A DNA stretch of 39,233 nucleotides from an uncultured Prevotellaceae bacterium (GCA_945828295.1 CALZQV010000003.1:1-39233), one strand, 5' to 3'. Counted from the stretch's first letter, positions 1 to 8,495 are shown. Made by a program: numbers and translations. The notes: generated by a model from the sequence alone, not told the origin.

Positions 1-43
1 TAATATAAATAAGGTATAAGGTACATCATAAATATATAAAAAG

Positions 44-931
44 ATGAGTTTGAAAATTGTTGTACTTGCCAAGCAAGTGCCCGACACGCGCAACGTGGGC
101 CCCGATGCCATGACTCCCGAAGGCACGGTCAACCGTAGCGCGCTGCCTGCCATTTTCAATCCAGAGGACTTGAACGCCCTGGAGCAGGCTCTCCGACTGA
201 AAGATCAATTCCCCGGTACCACCGTACATGTCCTGACCATGGGACCTGGCCGTGCAGCCGAGGTGATTCGTGAAGCTATGTATCGCGGTGCCGACGGTGG
301 CTACCTGCTCACCGACCGCGCTTTTGCCGGTGCCGACACGCTGGCTACCAGCTATGCCCTGGCCACGGCCATCAAGCACGTGTGCCCCGAGGTGGACCTC
401 ATCATCGGCGGCCGTCAGGCCATCGACGGTGACACGGCTCAGGTGGGCCCGCAGGTGGCTGAGAAACTGGGTTTGAACCAGATTACTTACACTGAGGAAG
501 TCCTTTCGCTGAAGGATGGCAAGATTACCGTAACTCGCCACATCGATGGCGGCGTGGAGACGGTGGAAAGCCCGCTGCCCTGCGTGCTGACGGTAAACGG
601 AAGCGCTGCTCCTTGCCGTCCCCGCAACGTGAAGCGCGTGATGAAGTTCAAGCGTGCCCTGGCTCCGCTGGAACTTCCGCAGGGCCAGACCTACGAGCAG
701 CTGCCCTATGCTGACCAATATGACAAGAAACAATACCTGAAGATTGCCCAACTGACAACGGCCGACGTGAATGCCGACCTCCAGCAGTGCGGCCTGGCCG
801 GTAGCCCCACCAAGGTGAAGGCTGTGGAGAACATCGTCTTCAAGGCAAAAGAGAGTAAGCAACTGACGGGCTCCGACGAGGACATCAACGGCCTGGTTCA
901 GGAATTATTGGCAAGTCATACAATAGGATAA
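44..931 (+). CDS. etfB: Electron transfer flavoprotein, beta subunit
   Basis: This 295-residue protein belongs to the EtfB/FixA family. With EtfA it forms a soluble cytoplasmic heterodimer that takes electrons from acyl-CoA dehydrogenases. The N-terminus has the family pattern (KIVVLAKQVPDT), followed by NPEDLNALEQALRLKD and the conserved GGRQAIDGDTAQVGPQ segment near residues 125-140. It is somewhat longer than the roughly 250 residues usual for proteobacterial EtfB. The stop codon overlaps the etfA start by one base (TAATG), so the two are translationally coupled. The upstream 43 bases are AT-rich with no clear -7 box, so the true promoter may lie outside the window. The family call is firm. 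Whether the dimer also bifurcates electrons cannot be read from the sequence. Confidence 0.95.
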   Translation: MSLKIVVLAKQVPDTRNVGPDAMTPEGTVNRSALPAIFNPEDLNALEQALRLKDQFPGTTVHVLTMGPGRAAEVIREAMYRGADGGYLLTDRAFAGADTLATSYALATAIKHVCPEVDLIIGGRQAIDGDTAQVGPQVAEKLGLNQITYTEEVLSLKDGKITVTRHIDGGVETVESPLPCVLTVNGSAAPCRPRNVKRVMKFKRALAPLELPQGQTYEQLPYADQYDKKQYLKIAQLTTADVNADLQQCGLAGSPTKVKAVENIVFKAKESKQLTGSDEDINGLVQELLASHTIG

Positions 932-1953
932 TGAACAACGTATTCGTATATTGTGAACTTGAAGGCACGAAAGTTGCCGAAGTAAGTCAGGAACTGCTCA
1001 CCAAGGGCCGCAAGCTGGCCAACACACTGGGTGTGCAGCTCGAAGCCGTGGCTGCCGGCAGTGGCATCACGGGAAAGGTGGAGCGCCAGATTCTTCCCTA
1101 CGGCGTAGATAAGTTGCACATCTTTGATGCTGAGGGACTCAGCCCCTACACATCGAAGCCCCATACCGCAGTGCTGGTGAACCTGTTCAAGCAGGAGCAA
1201 CCCCAAATCTGCCTGATGGGTGCCGACGTCGTAGGTCGTGACCTGGGTCCACGTGTGTCAAGCGCGCTGCACAGCGGCCTCACCGCCGACTGCACCGCCC
1301 TGGAAATCGGTAGCCACGAAGATAAGAAGCTGGGTAAGACCTACGACAACCTGCTTTATCAGATTCGTCCCGCCTTTGGTGGTAACATTGTGGCCACCAT
1401 CGTTAACCCCGAGAACCGTCCGCAGATGGCCACCGTGCGCTCCGGCGTGATGAAGGCCGAGGTGCTCGACCCGAACTACCCCGGCGAGGTCATCATAGAG
1501 GATGTGGCCAAGTTCGTGCCCGAGACGGAGTACGTGACTAAGGTGCTGGATCGCCACGTGCAGGCTGCCAAGAACAACCTGAAGGGTGCTCCCATCATTG
1601 TGGCTGGTGGCTACGGCGTGGGTTCGAAGGAAGGCTTCGACCAGCTCTATGAGCTCGCTAAGGTGATTCACGCCGAGGTGGGCGCAAGCCGTGCTGCCGT
1701 CGACGCTGGTTTCGCCGACCACGACCTGCAGATTGGCCAGACGGGCGTCACCGTCCGTCCGAAGGTGTATATCGCCTGCGGTATCAGCGGCGCCATCCAG
1801 CACGTTGCCGGCATGAAGGAGTCGGGCATCATCATCAGCATCAACAGTGACGAGAATGCCCCCATCAACCAGATTGCCGACTACGTCATCACGGGCACCG
1901 TCGAGGAGGTAGTTCCCAAACTCATTAAGTATTATAAGCAAAATAGTAAGTAA
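931..1953 (+). CDS. etfA: Electron transfer flavoprotein, alpha subunit
   Basis: This is a 340-residue EtfA/FixB protein. The C-terminal third is the FAD-binding domain, visible as GASRAAVDAGFADHDLQIG, then VYIACGISGAIQHVAGM and a late SINSDENAPINQIADY segment, all standard for the family. The N-terminal half is the alpha-subunit Rossmann-like domain. It starts on the last base of the etfB stop codon and is followed, after a 139-bp spacer carrying an inverted repeat, by the acyl-CoA dehydrogenase. The gene order supports an ETF dedicated to that dehydrogenase. Length and motifs are normal, with no sign of damage. Confidence 0.95.
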   Translation: MNNVFVYCELEGTKVAEVSQELLTKGRKLANTLGVQLEAVAAGSGITGKVERQILPYGVDKLHIFDAEGLSPYTSKPHTAVLVNLFKQEQPQICLMGADVVGRDLGPRVSSALHSGLTADCTALEIGSHEDKKLGKTYDNLLYQIRPAFGGNIVATIVNPENRPQMATVRSGVMKAEVLDPNYPGEVIIEDVAKFVPETEYVTKVLDRHVQAAKNNLKGAPIIVAGGYGVGSKEGFDQLYELAKVIHAEVGASRAAVDAGFADHDLQIGQTGVTVRPKVYIACGISGAIQHVAGMKESGIIISINSDENAPINQIADYVITGTVEEVVPKLIKYYKQNSK

Positions 1954-1955
1954 GA

Positions 1956-2086
1956 CCCTCCCCCTGCCCCTCCCTTGTAGGGCGGGGAGCGGTTACATTG
2001 TGATTATTATTACATATTATTAATAGTAGAATACCTTCCCACAAAACATTCTACTCTCCCCCCTACAAGGGGGAGCTGGGAGGGGG
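1956..2086. repeat. Nested inverted repeat between etfA and the acyl-CoA dehydrogenase gene
   Basis: Two C/G-rich arms face each other: 1956-1982 and 2061-2086. They share a perfect 11-bp core (CCCTTGTAGGG at 1972-1982 against CCCTACAAGGG at 2061-2071) and approximate pairing beyond it. Inside lies a second perfect 8-bp pair, AGTAGAAT at 2025-2032 and ATTCTACT at 2048-2055, separated by 15 bases. There is no T-tract, so it is not a canonical terminator. A similar CCTCCCCCTTGTA stretch occurs at 14210-14222, suggesting a dispersed intergenic repeat family. Confidence 0.8.
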
Positions 2087-2092
2087 CCTGAT

Positions 2093-3805
2093 ATGAGCAA
2101 CTATTATACCGATATTAAAGAAATCCAGTTTGAACTGGAGAACAGTCCGCTGATGCAGCGCATCGTGGAACTGAAAGAGCGTAACTTCGCCGATAAAGAC
2201 CAGTACGACGAGGCACCACAGGACGTGGCCGATGCCATGGATTCGTATGACCGTGTGCTGGACGTGGTGGGCGACATCGTGGGCAACGTCGTTGCCCCCA
2301 ATGCTGAGGCTGTCGACGCAGAGGGTCCCCATTGTGAGGGCGGCCGCGTGCGCTATGCTGCTAAGACCTATGAAAACCTGGAGGCGATGACGAAGGCTGG
2401 ACTGAACGGCATGACTATGCCTCGTCGCTACGGCGGCCTGAACCTGCCCGTTACGGTATACACTGCTGCCAACGAGATTGTGTCGGCTGGCGATGCTGGC
2501 TTTGAGAATATCTGGAGCCTGCAGGACTGCATCGAGACTCTCTATTGCTTCGGCAGTGAAGAACAGCGCCAGAAGTACATCCCCCGCGTTTGTGCTGGTG
2601 AAACCATGTCGATGGACCTCACGGAGCCCGATGCCGGTTCCGACCTGCAGAGCGTCATGCTCAAGGCTACTTACGATGAGCAGGAGCAGTGCTGGCGACT
2701 GAATGGTTCGAAGCGTTTCATCACCAATGGCGACAGTGACATCCACCTCGTCCTGGCCCGCAGTGAGGCTGGCACACGCGACGGTCGCGGATTGTCGATG
2801 TTTATCTACGACAAGCGCAATGGTGGCGTTGATGTGCGTCGCATCGAGAACAAATTGGGCATCCATGGTAGCCCAACCTGTGAGCTCGTCTACAAGAATG
2901 CCAAGGCAGAGCTTTGTGGCGACCGCAAATTGGGTCTGATTAAATATGTGATGTCACTGATGAACGGTGCCCGTCTGGGCATCGCTGCCCAGTCGGTGGG
3001 CCTCAGTCAGACCGCCTATAACGAAGCTTTGGCCTACGCTCGCGATCGCAAGCAGTTTGGCAAGGCTATCATCGAGTTCCCTGCAGTGGCTGAAATGATT
3101 AGCAACATCAAGGCTAAGCTGGATGCCGGACGCGCCCTGTTGTACCAGACCGCTCGCTACGTCGACATCTACAAAGCCCTGGAGGACATTGCCCGCGACC
3201 GTAAGCTGGAGCCCGAAGAGCGTGCAGAGCTGAAGAAGTTCAGCCGTCTGGCCGACGCCTTCACGCCGCTGGCCAAGGGTATGAACTCAGAGTATGCTAA
3301 CCAGAACACGTACGACTGCATCCAGGTGCACGGCGGAAGTGGCTTCATGCTCGAATATGCCTGCCAGCGCATCTATCGCGATGCCCGCATCACAAGCATC
3401 TACGAGGGCACCACGCAGCTCCAGACCGTGGCTGCCATCCGCTACGTCACCAACGGCATGTATGCACAGGTAATTGACGAGATGATGCAGGAGACTGTTG
3501 CGCCCGAGTTCGAGGGATACAAGAGTCGCATTAAGACGATGGCAGACAAGTTCAACGCTTGCACGGCTGCCGTCAAGGAGGCCGGCAATGATGAGTTGCA
3601 TGACCTCTGTGCACGTCACCTTTACGAGATGACTGGCGATGTCATCATGTCCTTGCTCCTGTTGCAGAACGCCACAAAGGCTCCTGAGCTGTTCGCCAAG
3701 AGTCTGCAGGTGTACGTTAATCTGGCAGAAGCCGACGTGGAGAAGAACAGTGCTCTCGTCACTCGCATGACCAGCGAAGGCATCGAGAATTACCGCCAGG
3801 CATAA
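2093..3805 (+). CDS. Acyl-CoA dehydrogenase (long form, 570 aa)
   Basis: This FAD enzyme introduces a trans-2,3 double bond into an acyl-CoA and passes electrons to ETF, which is encoded just upstream. Visible signatures include the FAD/substrate region MSMDLTEPDAGSDLQ and LNGSKRFITNGD (about residues 170-215), the RKQFGKAI segment near 325, the QVHGGSGF region near 410, and IYEGTTQLQ, in which Glu438 is at the position of the catalytic base Glu376 of human MCAD. It is longer than the usual 380 residues because of an N-terminal extension and about 115 residues of helical C-terminus, as in other long ACAD proteins. Chain-length preference cannot be judged. The gene lies in the etfBA operon and ends at a strong terminator. 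Confidence 0.93.
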   Translation: MSNYYTDIKEIQFELENSPLMQRIVELKERNFADKDQYDEAPQDVADAMDSYDRVLDVVGDIVGNVVAPNAEAVDAEGPHCEGGRVRYAAKTYENLEAMTKAGLNGMTMPRRYGGLNLPVTVYTAANEIVSAGDAGFENIWSLQDCIETLYCFGSEEQRQKYIPRVCAGETMSMDLTEPDAGSDLQSVMLKATYDEQEQCWRLNGSKRFITNGDSDIHLVLARSEAGTRDGRGLSMFIYDKRNGGVDVRRIENKLGIHGSPTCELVYKNAKAELCGDRKLGLIKYVMSLMNGARLGIAAQSVGLSQTAYNEALAYARDRKQFGKAIIEFPAVAEMISNIKAKLDAGRALLYQTARYVDIYKALEDIARDRKLEPEERAELKKFSRLADAFTPLAKGMNSEYANQNTYDCIQVHGGSGFMLEYACQRIYRDARITSIYEGTTQLQTVAAIRYVTNGMYAQVIDEMMQETVAPEFEGYKSRIKTMADKFNACTAAVKEAGNDELHDLCARHLYEMTGDVIMSLLLLQNATKAPELFAKSLQVYVNLAEADVEKNSALVTRMTSEGIENYRQA

Positions 3806-3819
3806 TAACGTTATAGTAG

Positions 3820-3864
3820 AACGGGCACTTTGGTAACTGACCAAAGTGCCCGTTCCTGTTTTAT
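3820..3864 (+). terminator. Rho-independent terminator of the etfBA-dehydrogenase operon
   Basis: A perfect 14-bp stem (AACGGGCACTTTGG at 3820-3833, CCAAAGTGCCCGTT at 3841-3854) with a 7-base loop is followed by CCTGTTTTAT. It begins 14 bases after the dehydrogenase stop codon. Confidence 0.9.
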
Positions 3865-3900
3865 GGTCTTTGGTGATACAATCAGCTTGTGACTTTATAG

Positions 3901-4119
3901 CCCGCTGGGTGGGTGCTCAACCTTTCCGCTCCCAAGCGCAAGGCTATCTCCATTGAGGTGGGGATGCAGAATTCGGGTCTGGCCTCTTCGCTGGCCACTC
4001 TCCACTTTGCGGCTTATCCCATGGCCACAATCCCAGGTGCCATCTTCAGTGTGTGGCACAACATCAGCGGGGCGCTTGCCGCTCGCATCTATGCAAGTGG
4101 AACAAAGCGGGATATGTGA
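3901..4119 (+). pseudogene. C-terminal relic of a bile acid:Na+ symporter (BASS) family transporter
   Basis: From 3901 one frame reads [17 protein letters not shown], then [16 protein letters not shown] and [17 protein letters not shown] before the stop at 4117-4119. The [11 protein letters not shown] and [12 protein letters not shown] blocks are hallmark sequences of the last two transmembrane helices of BASS (SBF-like) carriers, which normally have about 300 residues. Only some 70 residues remain. An in-frame TAG lies directly upstream (3898-3900), and the preceding 36 bases reach back to the operon terminator, so the N-terminal three quarters is absent. The fragment runs to the natural C-terminus. 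A GTG at 3913 could start translation, but two-helix expression seems pointless. I read it as a deletion relic. Confidence 0.72.
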
Positions 4120-4161
4120 GCCAGCATATCCACGCGGAATGAGAAAAAAAGACAAATAAAT

Positions 4162-4192
4162 TTTGTATCCCTTTAATTTATTTGTACCTTTG
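4162..4192 (+). promoter_or_regulatory. Bacteroidota promoter for the thiamine uptake operon
   Basis: The -7 box TACCTTTG (4185-4192) fits TAnnTTTG. A -33 TTTG lies at 4162-4165, 19 bp upstream. Transcription would begin near 4200, immediately before the TPP riboswitch. Confidence 0.8.
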
Positions 4193-4202
4193 CGGTCGTT
4201 AA

Positions 4203-4279
4203 TCAGGGGTGCTTCGCCTTTTGGCGTGGCTGAGAACAGACCCTAAGAATCTGAACCGGGTAATGCCGGCGTAGAGAGA
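4203..4279 (+). promoter_or_regulatory. TPP riboswitch (THI element)
   Basis: The leader carries the conserved THI-box parts in order: GGGGTGC at 4206-4212, a CGCC-TTTT-GGCG hairpin (P3, about 4215-4226), GCTGAGA at 4229-4235, ACCC at 4240-4243, then CTGAACC and GGGTAATGCCGGCGTAG. It binds thiamine pyrophosphate. The receptor start codon (4280) follows directly, so the 3' side of the aptamer occupies the ribosome-loading region. No separate terminator hairpin is visible, so control of translation initiation is the likely mechanism (inference). Confidence 0.95.
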
Positions 4280-6727
4280 ATGAACAACTTATTAACTCAT
4301 AAGACTATGCAAAAGTTATTAGCAGTCGTGCTCGTGTTGAGCATGGCACAGATGGGATTTGCCCAAAAGAGTGAGACTCCCGACTCAGTGAAGATGGAGG
4401 CTCTGAACGAAGTCGTGGTGAAGGCGGTGAAGGCACCAAACAATGCACCATTTGCCGTGACAAAAATCAATCGCAAACAACTTGAGACGTTCTCGCGTAC
4501 GGGGCAGGAACTTCCCTTCCTGTTCGCACGCACACCGGGCGTTACGGCCTGGAGCGAGAACGGCTTGGGCACGGGAACAACCTACATGCGTATCCGTGGG
4601 GCCGGCGACTCGCGCATCAATGTTACACTGGACGGAGTATCACTGAACTCGCCCGAGGACCAGTGCGTCTTCTGGGCCAACATGAATTCATATGCCGCCC
4701 TGCTCTCTAACGTGCAGATACAGCGCGGCGTGGGCACATCGACTAATGGCGACGGAGCTTTTGGCGGCACTGTAGCCCTGCAGACCAAGGCTCCCAACAC
4801 CTTCCCCGAACTGGAACTCACGGCCTCGGGCGGTTCATACAACACGTGGAACTTTGGTGGTTCGTTCTCCAGCGGATTGCTGCAGAGGAAAATGAGAAAC
4901 AGAGAAAATGAGAAAATGGGAGGAGGTGTCATCATAGACGGAGCCTACCACGGCACGCGCACCGACGGCTTCGTCCATGGCACCGACGGCAGGAGCGGTA
5001 GCTACTATGGCGGTATTACCTATATGAATAGTGTGGGAACGCTGAAGCTGAGTTACAAGAACATCGGCAACTATGAACGCACGGGGCAGGCCTGGAGCGG
5101 CGTATGCCCGGGCGATAATGTGTATAGCTTGAACTCCTACGACGGCGTGAAGACCTATAAGGACCTGTATGACTTGGGCCTTGGCCGCTACAACGAACTT
5201 TATGAAAACTTTACGCCAGATTGGGCCGGAGGCTGGACCACGAGTCGCTATCTGATGAAGGATGGAAGCTTCTATCCCGGCGCCACCGACAATTTCTGGC
5301 AGAACCGTTCGCTGCTGAACCTATCGTGGCGCATAAACCAACACTGGAGCACCAGCGGAACGCTGCACTACACCCACGGCCACGGCTACTACCAAAGTTT
5401 CCGCTTTCAGAACAAACCCAAGAAGTTCGGCCTGCCTACAACGCTCTCCGACGGCTCGACGCTTGCCGAGGCGGACTATGTGCGCCGCAAGGGCATGACG
5501 CAGGACGGCTATGGACTGGTTTGGAACGTCAACTATCAGGACGACCGTTGGGACGTCATTGGTGGCGCTTCACTGCAGAACTTCGAGGCCAACCACTACG
5601 GCTACCTCACCTACACGAGTAACGACCAACTGAAGGCCGACCTCTTCAACGATAAGCATGGATGGTATCACTTTTACGACAACGATGCCACGAAGACCGA
5701 CGGCCAAATCTTCCTCAAAGGCATGTTCCACATCACGAAGGCATGGGATGCCTTTGCCGACGTGCAGTATCGCCACGTGGGATACATAACTACTGGTACG
5801 CATGATGTCTTTGTGAAGCAGGCCGACGGCACCTATAAAGCCCACACCCTTGACATTAAGAAGCAGTACGACTTTGTGAACCCCAAAGTGGGACTCTCGT
5901 TCCATCAGAATGGCCATTCGGCCTACGTGTCCTACGCCCTTAGCCATCGCGAACCGGAGCGCAACAACTTCACCGACAACGGTAACTATCCCGCACCCAA
6001 GGCTGAGACGCTGCACGACGTGGAAATGGGCTACAACTACCGGTCGGGCCGCTGGCATGCTGGCATCGGACTCTATTCGATGTACTACGACAACCAATTC
6101 GTGCAGACGGGCCTCTACAGTGACATCGGTGAGAAGTTGACAACGAACATCCACCGCAGCTATCGCCTGGGAATGGAGCTGTCGGCTGGCGTAGACGTGA
6201 CGAAATGGTTCTCCCTGGAAGCCAACGCTGCCATCAGTAAGAACACCATCCGCGACTTTGATGAGGTTATTGATACCTACGATGCCGCCTGGAACGATCT
6301 TGCTCCCACCACTGTGCACTACGACAATTCCACGCTTGCCTTCTCGCCCACAGCCATTCTGAACGGCTTTGCTGACTTCCACGTGAAAGGCTTCGAGGCA
6401 ACGTGGCACACCAACTTCGTTTCGCGTCAGTATCTCGACAATACCGCCAACAAGGACCGCTCGCTGCCCAAGTACACGCAGACCAACATCCACCTGGGCT
6501 ATGATTTGAAATTGAATAATGGAGAGAATGGGAAAATGAGAAATCATCCCCACATCGTCTTTGGCGTAGACCTGCGCAACATCTTCAACAGCCGCTATGC
6601 CAGCAACGCATGGGTGTATTCGGCCATCGTCGGCACCAACTATCCCGAGCAGAACCGTTACTACCAGATTGGCTACGTCCCCATGGCTGGCTTTACGGCA
6701 ATGGGCAGCATAACACTTAAGTTCTGA
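4280..6727 (+). CDS. TonB-dependent outer-membrane receptor, thiamine uptake
   Basis: This 815-residue receptor has a signal peptide ending near AQMGFAQ, a TonB-box-like stretch (ALNEVVVKAVK), a plug domain (RIRGAGDSRINVTLDGVSLN, GVGTSTNGDGAFGGTVALQT) and a 22-strand-type barrel ending in the aromatic strand MGSITLKF. The substrate is inferred from context: a TPP riboswitch precedes it and pnuT follows with a TGATG overlap. The start is ATG 4280, right behind the aptamer; an in-frame ATG at 4307 is an alternative. Two low-complexity stretches rich in Lys, Arg, Asn, Glu and Met (about residues 203-214 and 744-756) are encoded by short repeats and look inserted into extracellular loop or turn regions. 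The frame stays open throughout. Confidence 0.92.
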   Translation: MNNLLTHKTMQKLLAVVLVLSMAQMGFAQKSETPDSVKMEALNEVVVKAVKAPNNAPFAVTKINRKQLETFSRTGQELPFLFARTPGVTAWSENGLGTGTTYMRIRGAGDSRINVTLDGVSLNSPEDQCVFWANMNSYAALLSNVQIQRGVGTSTNGDGAFGGTVALQTKAPNTFPELELTASGGSYNTWNFGGSFSSGLLQRKMRNRENEKMGGGVIIDGAYHGTRTDGFVHGTDGRSGSYYGGITYMNSVGTLKLSYKNIGNYERTGQAWSGVCPGDNVYSLNSYDGVKTYKDLYDLGLGRYNELYENFTPDWAGGWTTSRYLMKDGSFYPGATDNFWQNRSLLNLSWRINQHWSTSGTLHYTHGHGYYQSFRFQNKPKKFGLPTTLSDGSTLAEADYVRRKGMTQDGYGLVWNVNYQDDRWDVIGGASLQNFEANHYGYLTYTSNDQLKADLFNDKHGWYHFYDNDATKTDGQIFLKGMFHITKAWDAFADVQYRHVGYITTGTHDVFVKQADGTYKAHTLDIKKQYDFVNPKVGLSFHQNGHSAYVSYALSHREPERNNFTDNGNYPAPKAETLHDVEMGYNYRSGRWHAGIGLYSMYYDNQFVQTGLYSDIGEKLTTNIHRSYRLGMELSAGVDVTKWFSLEANAAISKNTIRDFDEVIDTYDAAWNDLAPTTVHYDNSTLAFSPTAILNGFADFHVKGFEATWHTNFVSRQYLDNTANKDRSLPKYTQTNIHLGYDLKLNNGENGKMRNHPHIVFGVDLRNIFNSRYASNAWVYSAIVGTNYPEQNRYYQIGYVPMAGFTAMGSITLKF
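4885..4921 (+). repeat. In-frame A/G-rich repeat inside the TonB-dependent receptor
   Basis: The stretch contains two close copies of GAAAATGAGAAA and encodes a charged insertion (RKMRNRENEKMGG). The same family recurs in this gene at 6510-6547 and, on the other strand, at the end of metA (31916-31953). Confidence 0.65.
6510..6547 (+). repeat. Second in-frame A/G-rich repeat inside the same receptor
   Basis: This stretch carries GAGAATGGGAAAATGAGAAA and encodes LNNGENGKMRN between two barrel strands near residue 750. It resembles 4885-4921 and keeps the reading frame. Confidence 0.6.
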
Positions 6728-7299
6728 TGGACACGCTACGTTTCTTAGATATGTTGGGCTTTGTCCTGGGCCTGATATATCTATATCTCGAATACCGCGC
6801 CAGCATTTGGCTTTGGCTGGCCAGCATTGTAATGCCCGCCGTCGATATGGTGCTCTATTACCGTGCTGGCCTCTATGCCGATTTCGGCTTGGCCATCTAC
6901 TATTGCCTGGCGGCCCTGTATGGGTGGGCCGTATGGCAATGGGGCCATGCTGGCACGGAGAAACGCGAAATCCCCATTACGCACTTCAAGGCCAGCCTTG
7001 TCCTACCCGTCTCCGCGGTCTTCTTGTTCGTGTGGTACATTATATACTATATACTCATACACTATACGAACTCCACCGTGCCCGTGACCGATGCCTTCAC
7101 CACGGCCCTCAGTATCGTGGCCCTGTGGGCCTTGGCCCGCAAGTACGCCGAGCAGTGGCTCATGTGGTTCGTGGTCGATGCCGTCTGCACGTGGCTCTAT
7201 ATCCGAAAGGACATTCCCTTTAAGGCAGCCATCTACGGACTCTACACCGTGGTTGCCCTGCTGGGCTATCGCAAATGGCTACGCATGATGCCGTCGTAG
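6727..7299 (+). CDS. pnuT: PnuT-type inner-membrane thiamine transporter (PnuC family)
   Basis: This 190-residue hydrophobic protein of the PnuC family has about seven membrane segments. Typical family traits are the early LGLIYLYLEYRASIWLW region, the AIYYCLAALYGWAVWQW helix and a C-terminal WMWFVVDAVCTWLYIRKDIPF-like helix with its Trp/Asp pattern (here QWLMWFVVDAVCTW). PnuC proteins move vitamins by facilitated diffusion with metabolic trapping. Thiamine specificity is inferred from the TPP riboswitch and the upstream receptor. Its start overlaps the receptor stop by one base. In many Bacteroidota a thiamine pyrophosphokinase follows, but here a terminator closes the operon, so the trapping kinase must be elsewhere. 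Confidence 0.88.
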   Translation: MDTLRFLDMLGFVLGLIYLYLEYRASIWLWLASIVMPAVDMVLYYRAGLYADFGLAIYYCLAALYGWAVWQWGHAGTEKREIPITHFKASLVLPVSAVFLFVWYIIYYILIHYTNSTVPVTDAFTTALSIVALWALARKYAEQWLMWFVVDAVCTWLYIRKDIPFKAAIYGLYTVVALLGYRKWLRMMPS

Positions 7300-7344
7300 C
7301 ATCGGCCAATGGGAAAGGGCTGTATCAAAATACGTCAATATGCA

Positions 7345-7391
7345 ACATCGGGTTCCGTCGATATAGTGACGGAACCCGATGTCGTTTTCTC
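7345..7391. terminator. Strong hairpin terminator between convergent pnuT and mnmA
   Basis: A perfect 15-bp stem (7345-7359 with 7368-7382) and an 8-base loop are followed by CGTTTTCTC on the + strand. It sits between converging genes and could serve both, though the U-rich tail favours pnuT. Confidence 0.88.
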
Positions 7392-8495
7392 TTATCGGTC
7401 GCGATAGATGGCTATCTCCCCGCTGCCCAAGCAGATGCGGTGCTGTGAATCGTAGATGCAGCCGAATTGGCCCGGGGCGATGCCTTGGATGGGTTGTTCG
7501 CTGTGCACGTGGTAGCCTTCTTCGTCCAGGGTAATGATGCCCTGCATGAAATGGTCGACGTGGCGAACCTTGAATGTGATGGGTATTCCTTCATGAAGAG
7601 CGGGGGAGACATTGTTTCCCTCACCCTCTAACCATGGATTCTTCGTAATGAAGTGAAGGTCGGCCAAGCGGAAATCATGGCCGTACTGCAGCTGGGTGTC
7701 CCATCCGTGAGCTACAAAGATAATGTTTTTCTTGATGTTTTTCTTTACCACGAACCAAGGACCGCCGCCCAGGCCAAGACCTTTGCGCTGTCCAATCGTG
7801 TGGAACCAAAAACCGCGGTGGGTACCCACGACCTTCCCTGTTTCGATGTCGATGACGCGGCCTTCCTTCTCTCCAAGGAACTTGCGCAGGAAATCGTTGT
7901 AATTGATTTTACCCAGAAAACAAATGCCCTGGCTGTCCTTGCGATGGGCTGATGGCAGATGTGCCTCTTCGGCAATGCTGCGCACCTCCTCTTTCATCAA
8001 GTGGCCGATGGGGAAGATGGTGTGCTGAAGTTGTTCGTAGGAGAGTTGAGCCAGGAAGTCGGTCTGGTCTTTCACCGGGTCCTTGGCGGTGCCCAACCAT
8101 ACCAGTCCGTCCTCTTCGATGCGTGTGGCATAGTGGCCGGTAGCCACAAGGTCATAGTCCTTTCCAATGCGTTCTTCGAAGGCTCCGAACTTGATGAAAC
8201 GATTGCACATTACATCGGGGTTGGGCGTTAGTCCCTGCTTCACGCGCTCAATGGCATAGCCTACCACGCGCTCCCAATATTCCTTTTGCAGGTCTGTTAC
8301 TTCGAGTCGGAGGCCGTACTTGCGGGCAGTGGCCTGCGACAGTTCGATGTCTTCCTCGGCCGAGCACGAAGAATCTTCGCCCTCCATTCCTATTTTAATA
8401 TAGTGGAGGTCGGGGCGATAACCCTGTTCACACAATTGATGAACCACAACGGCAGAGTCTACGCCACCCGATATCAGTACTGCAACGTTCTTCAT
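7392..8495 (-). CDS. mnmA: tRNA-specific 2-thiouridylase MnmA
   Basis: This ATP-pyrophosphatase-type enzyme thiolates U34 of Lys, Glu and Gln tRNAs. With the start at 8495 it has 367 residues. The PP-loop SGGVDSA lies at residues 9-15, the catalytic Cys97 in [15 protein letters not shown], and the second catalytic Cys192 in DSQGICFLG. The C-terminal half has the usual [10 protein letters not shown] segment. An in-frame ATG at 8516 would add seven residues before the conserved [11 protein letters not shown] start, so I prefer 8495. It lies 83 bases downstream of the NigD-like gene. Bacteroidota often carry more than one MnmA-like paralogue, so this may be one of several. Confidence 0.93.
   Translation of the reverse strand: MKNVAVLISGGVDSAVVVHQLCEQGYRPDLHYIKIGMEGEDSSCSAEEDIELSQATARKYGLRLEVTDLQKEYWERVVGYAIERVKQGLTPNPDVMCNRFIKFGAFEERIGKDYDLVATGHYATRIEEDGLVWLGTAKDPVKDQTDFLAQLSYEQLQHTIFPIGHLMKEEVRSIAEEAHLPSAHRKDSQGICFLGKINYNDFLRKFLGEKEGRVIDIETGKVVGTHRGFWFHTIGQRKGLGLGGGPWFVVKKNIKKNIIFVAHGWDTQLQYGHDFRLADLHFITKNPWLEGEGNNVSPALHEGIPITFKVRHVDHFMQGIITLDEEGYHVHSEQPIQGIAPGQFGCIYDSQHRICLGSGEIAIYRDR

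Noticed and set aside
3953-4159. Second open frame over the BASS relic and thiamine promoter
   Set aside because: It is an out-of-frame shadow of the relic and runs into the promoter region, with no family match.
5570-6553. Open frame of 327 codons opposite the TonB-dependent receptor
   Set aside because: The receptor frame is supported by plug, barrel and riboswitch context, and the antisense frame has no motif.
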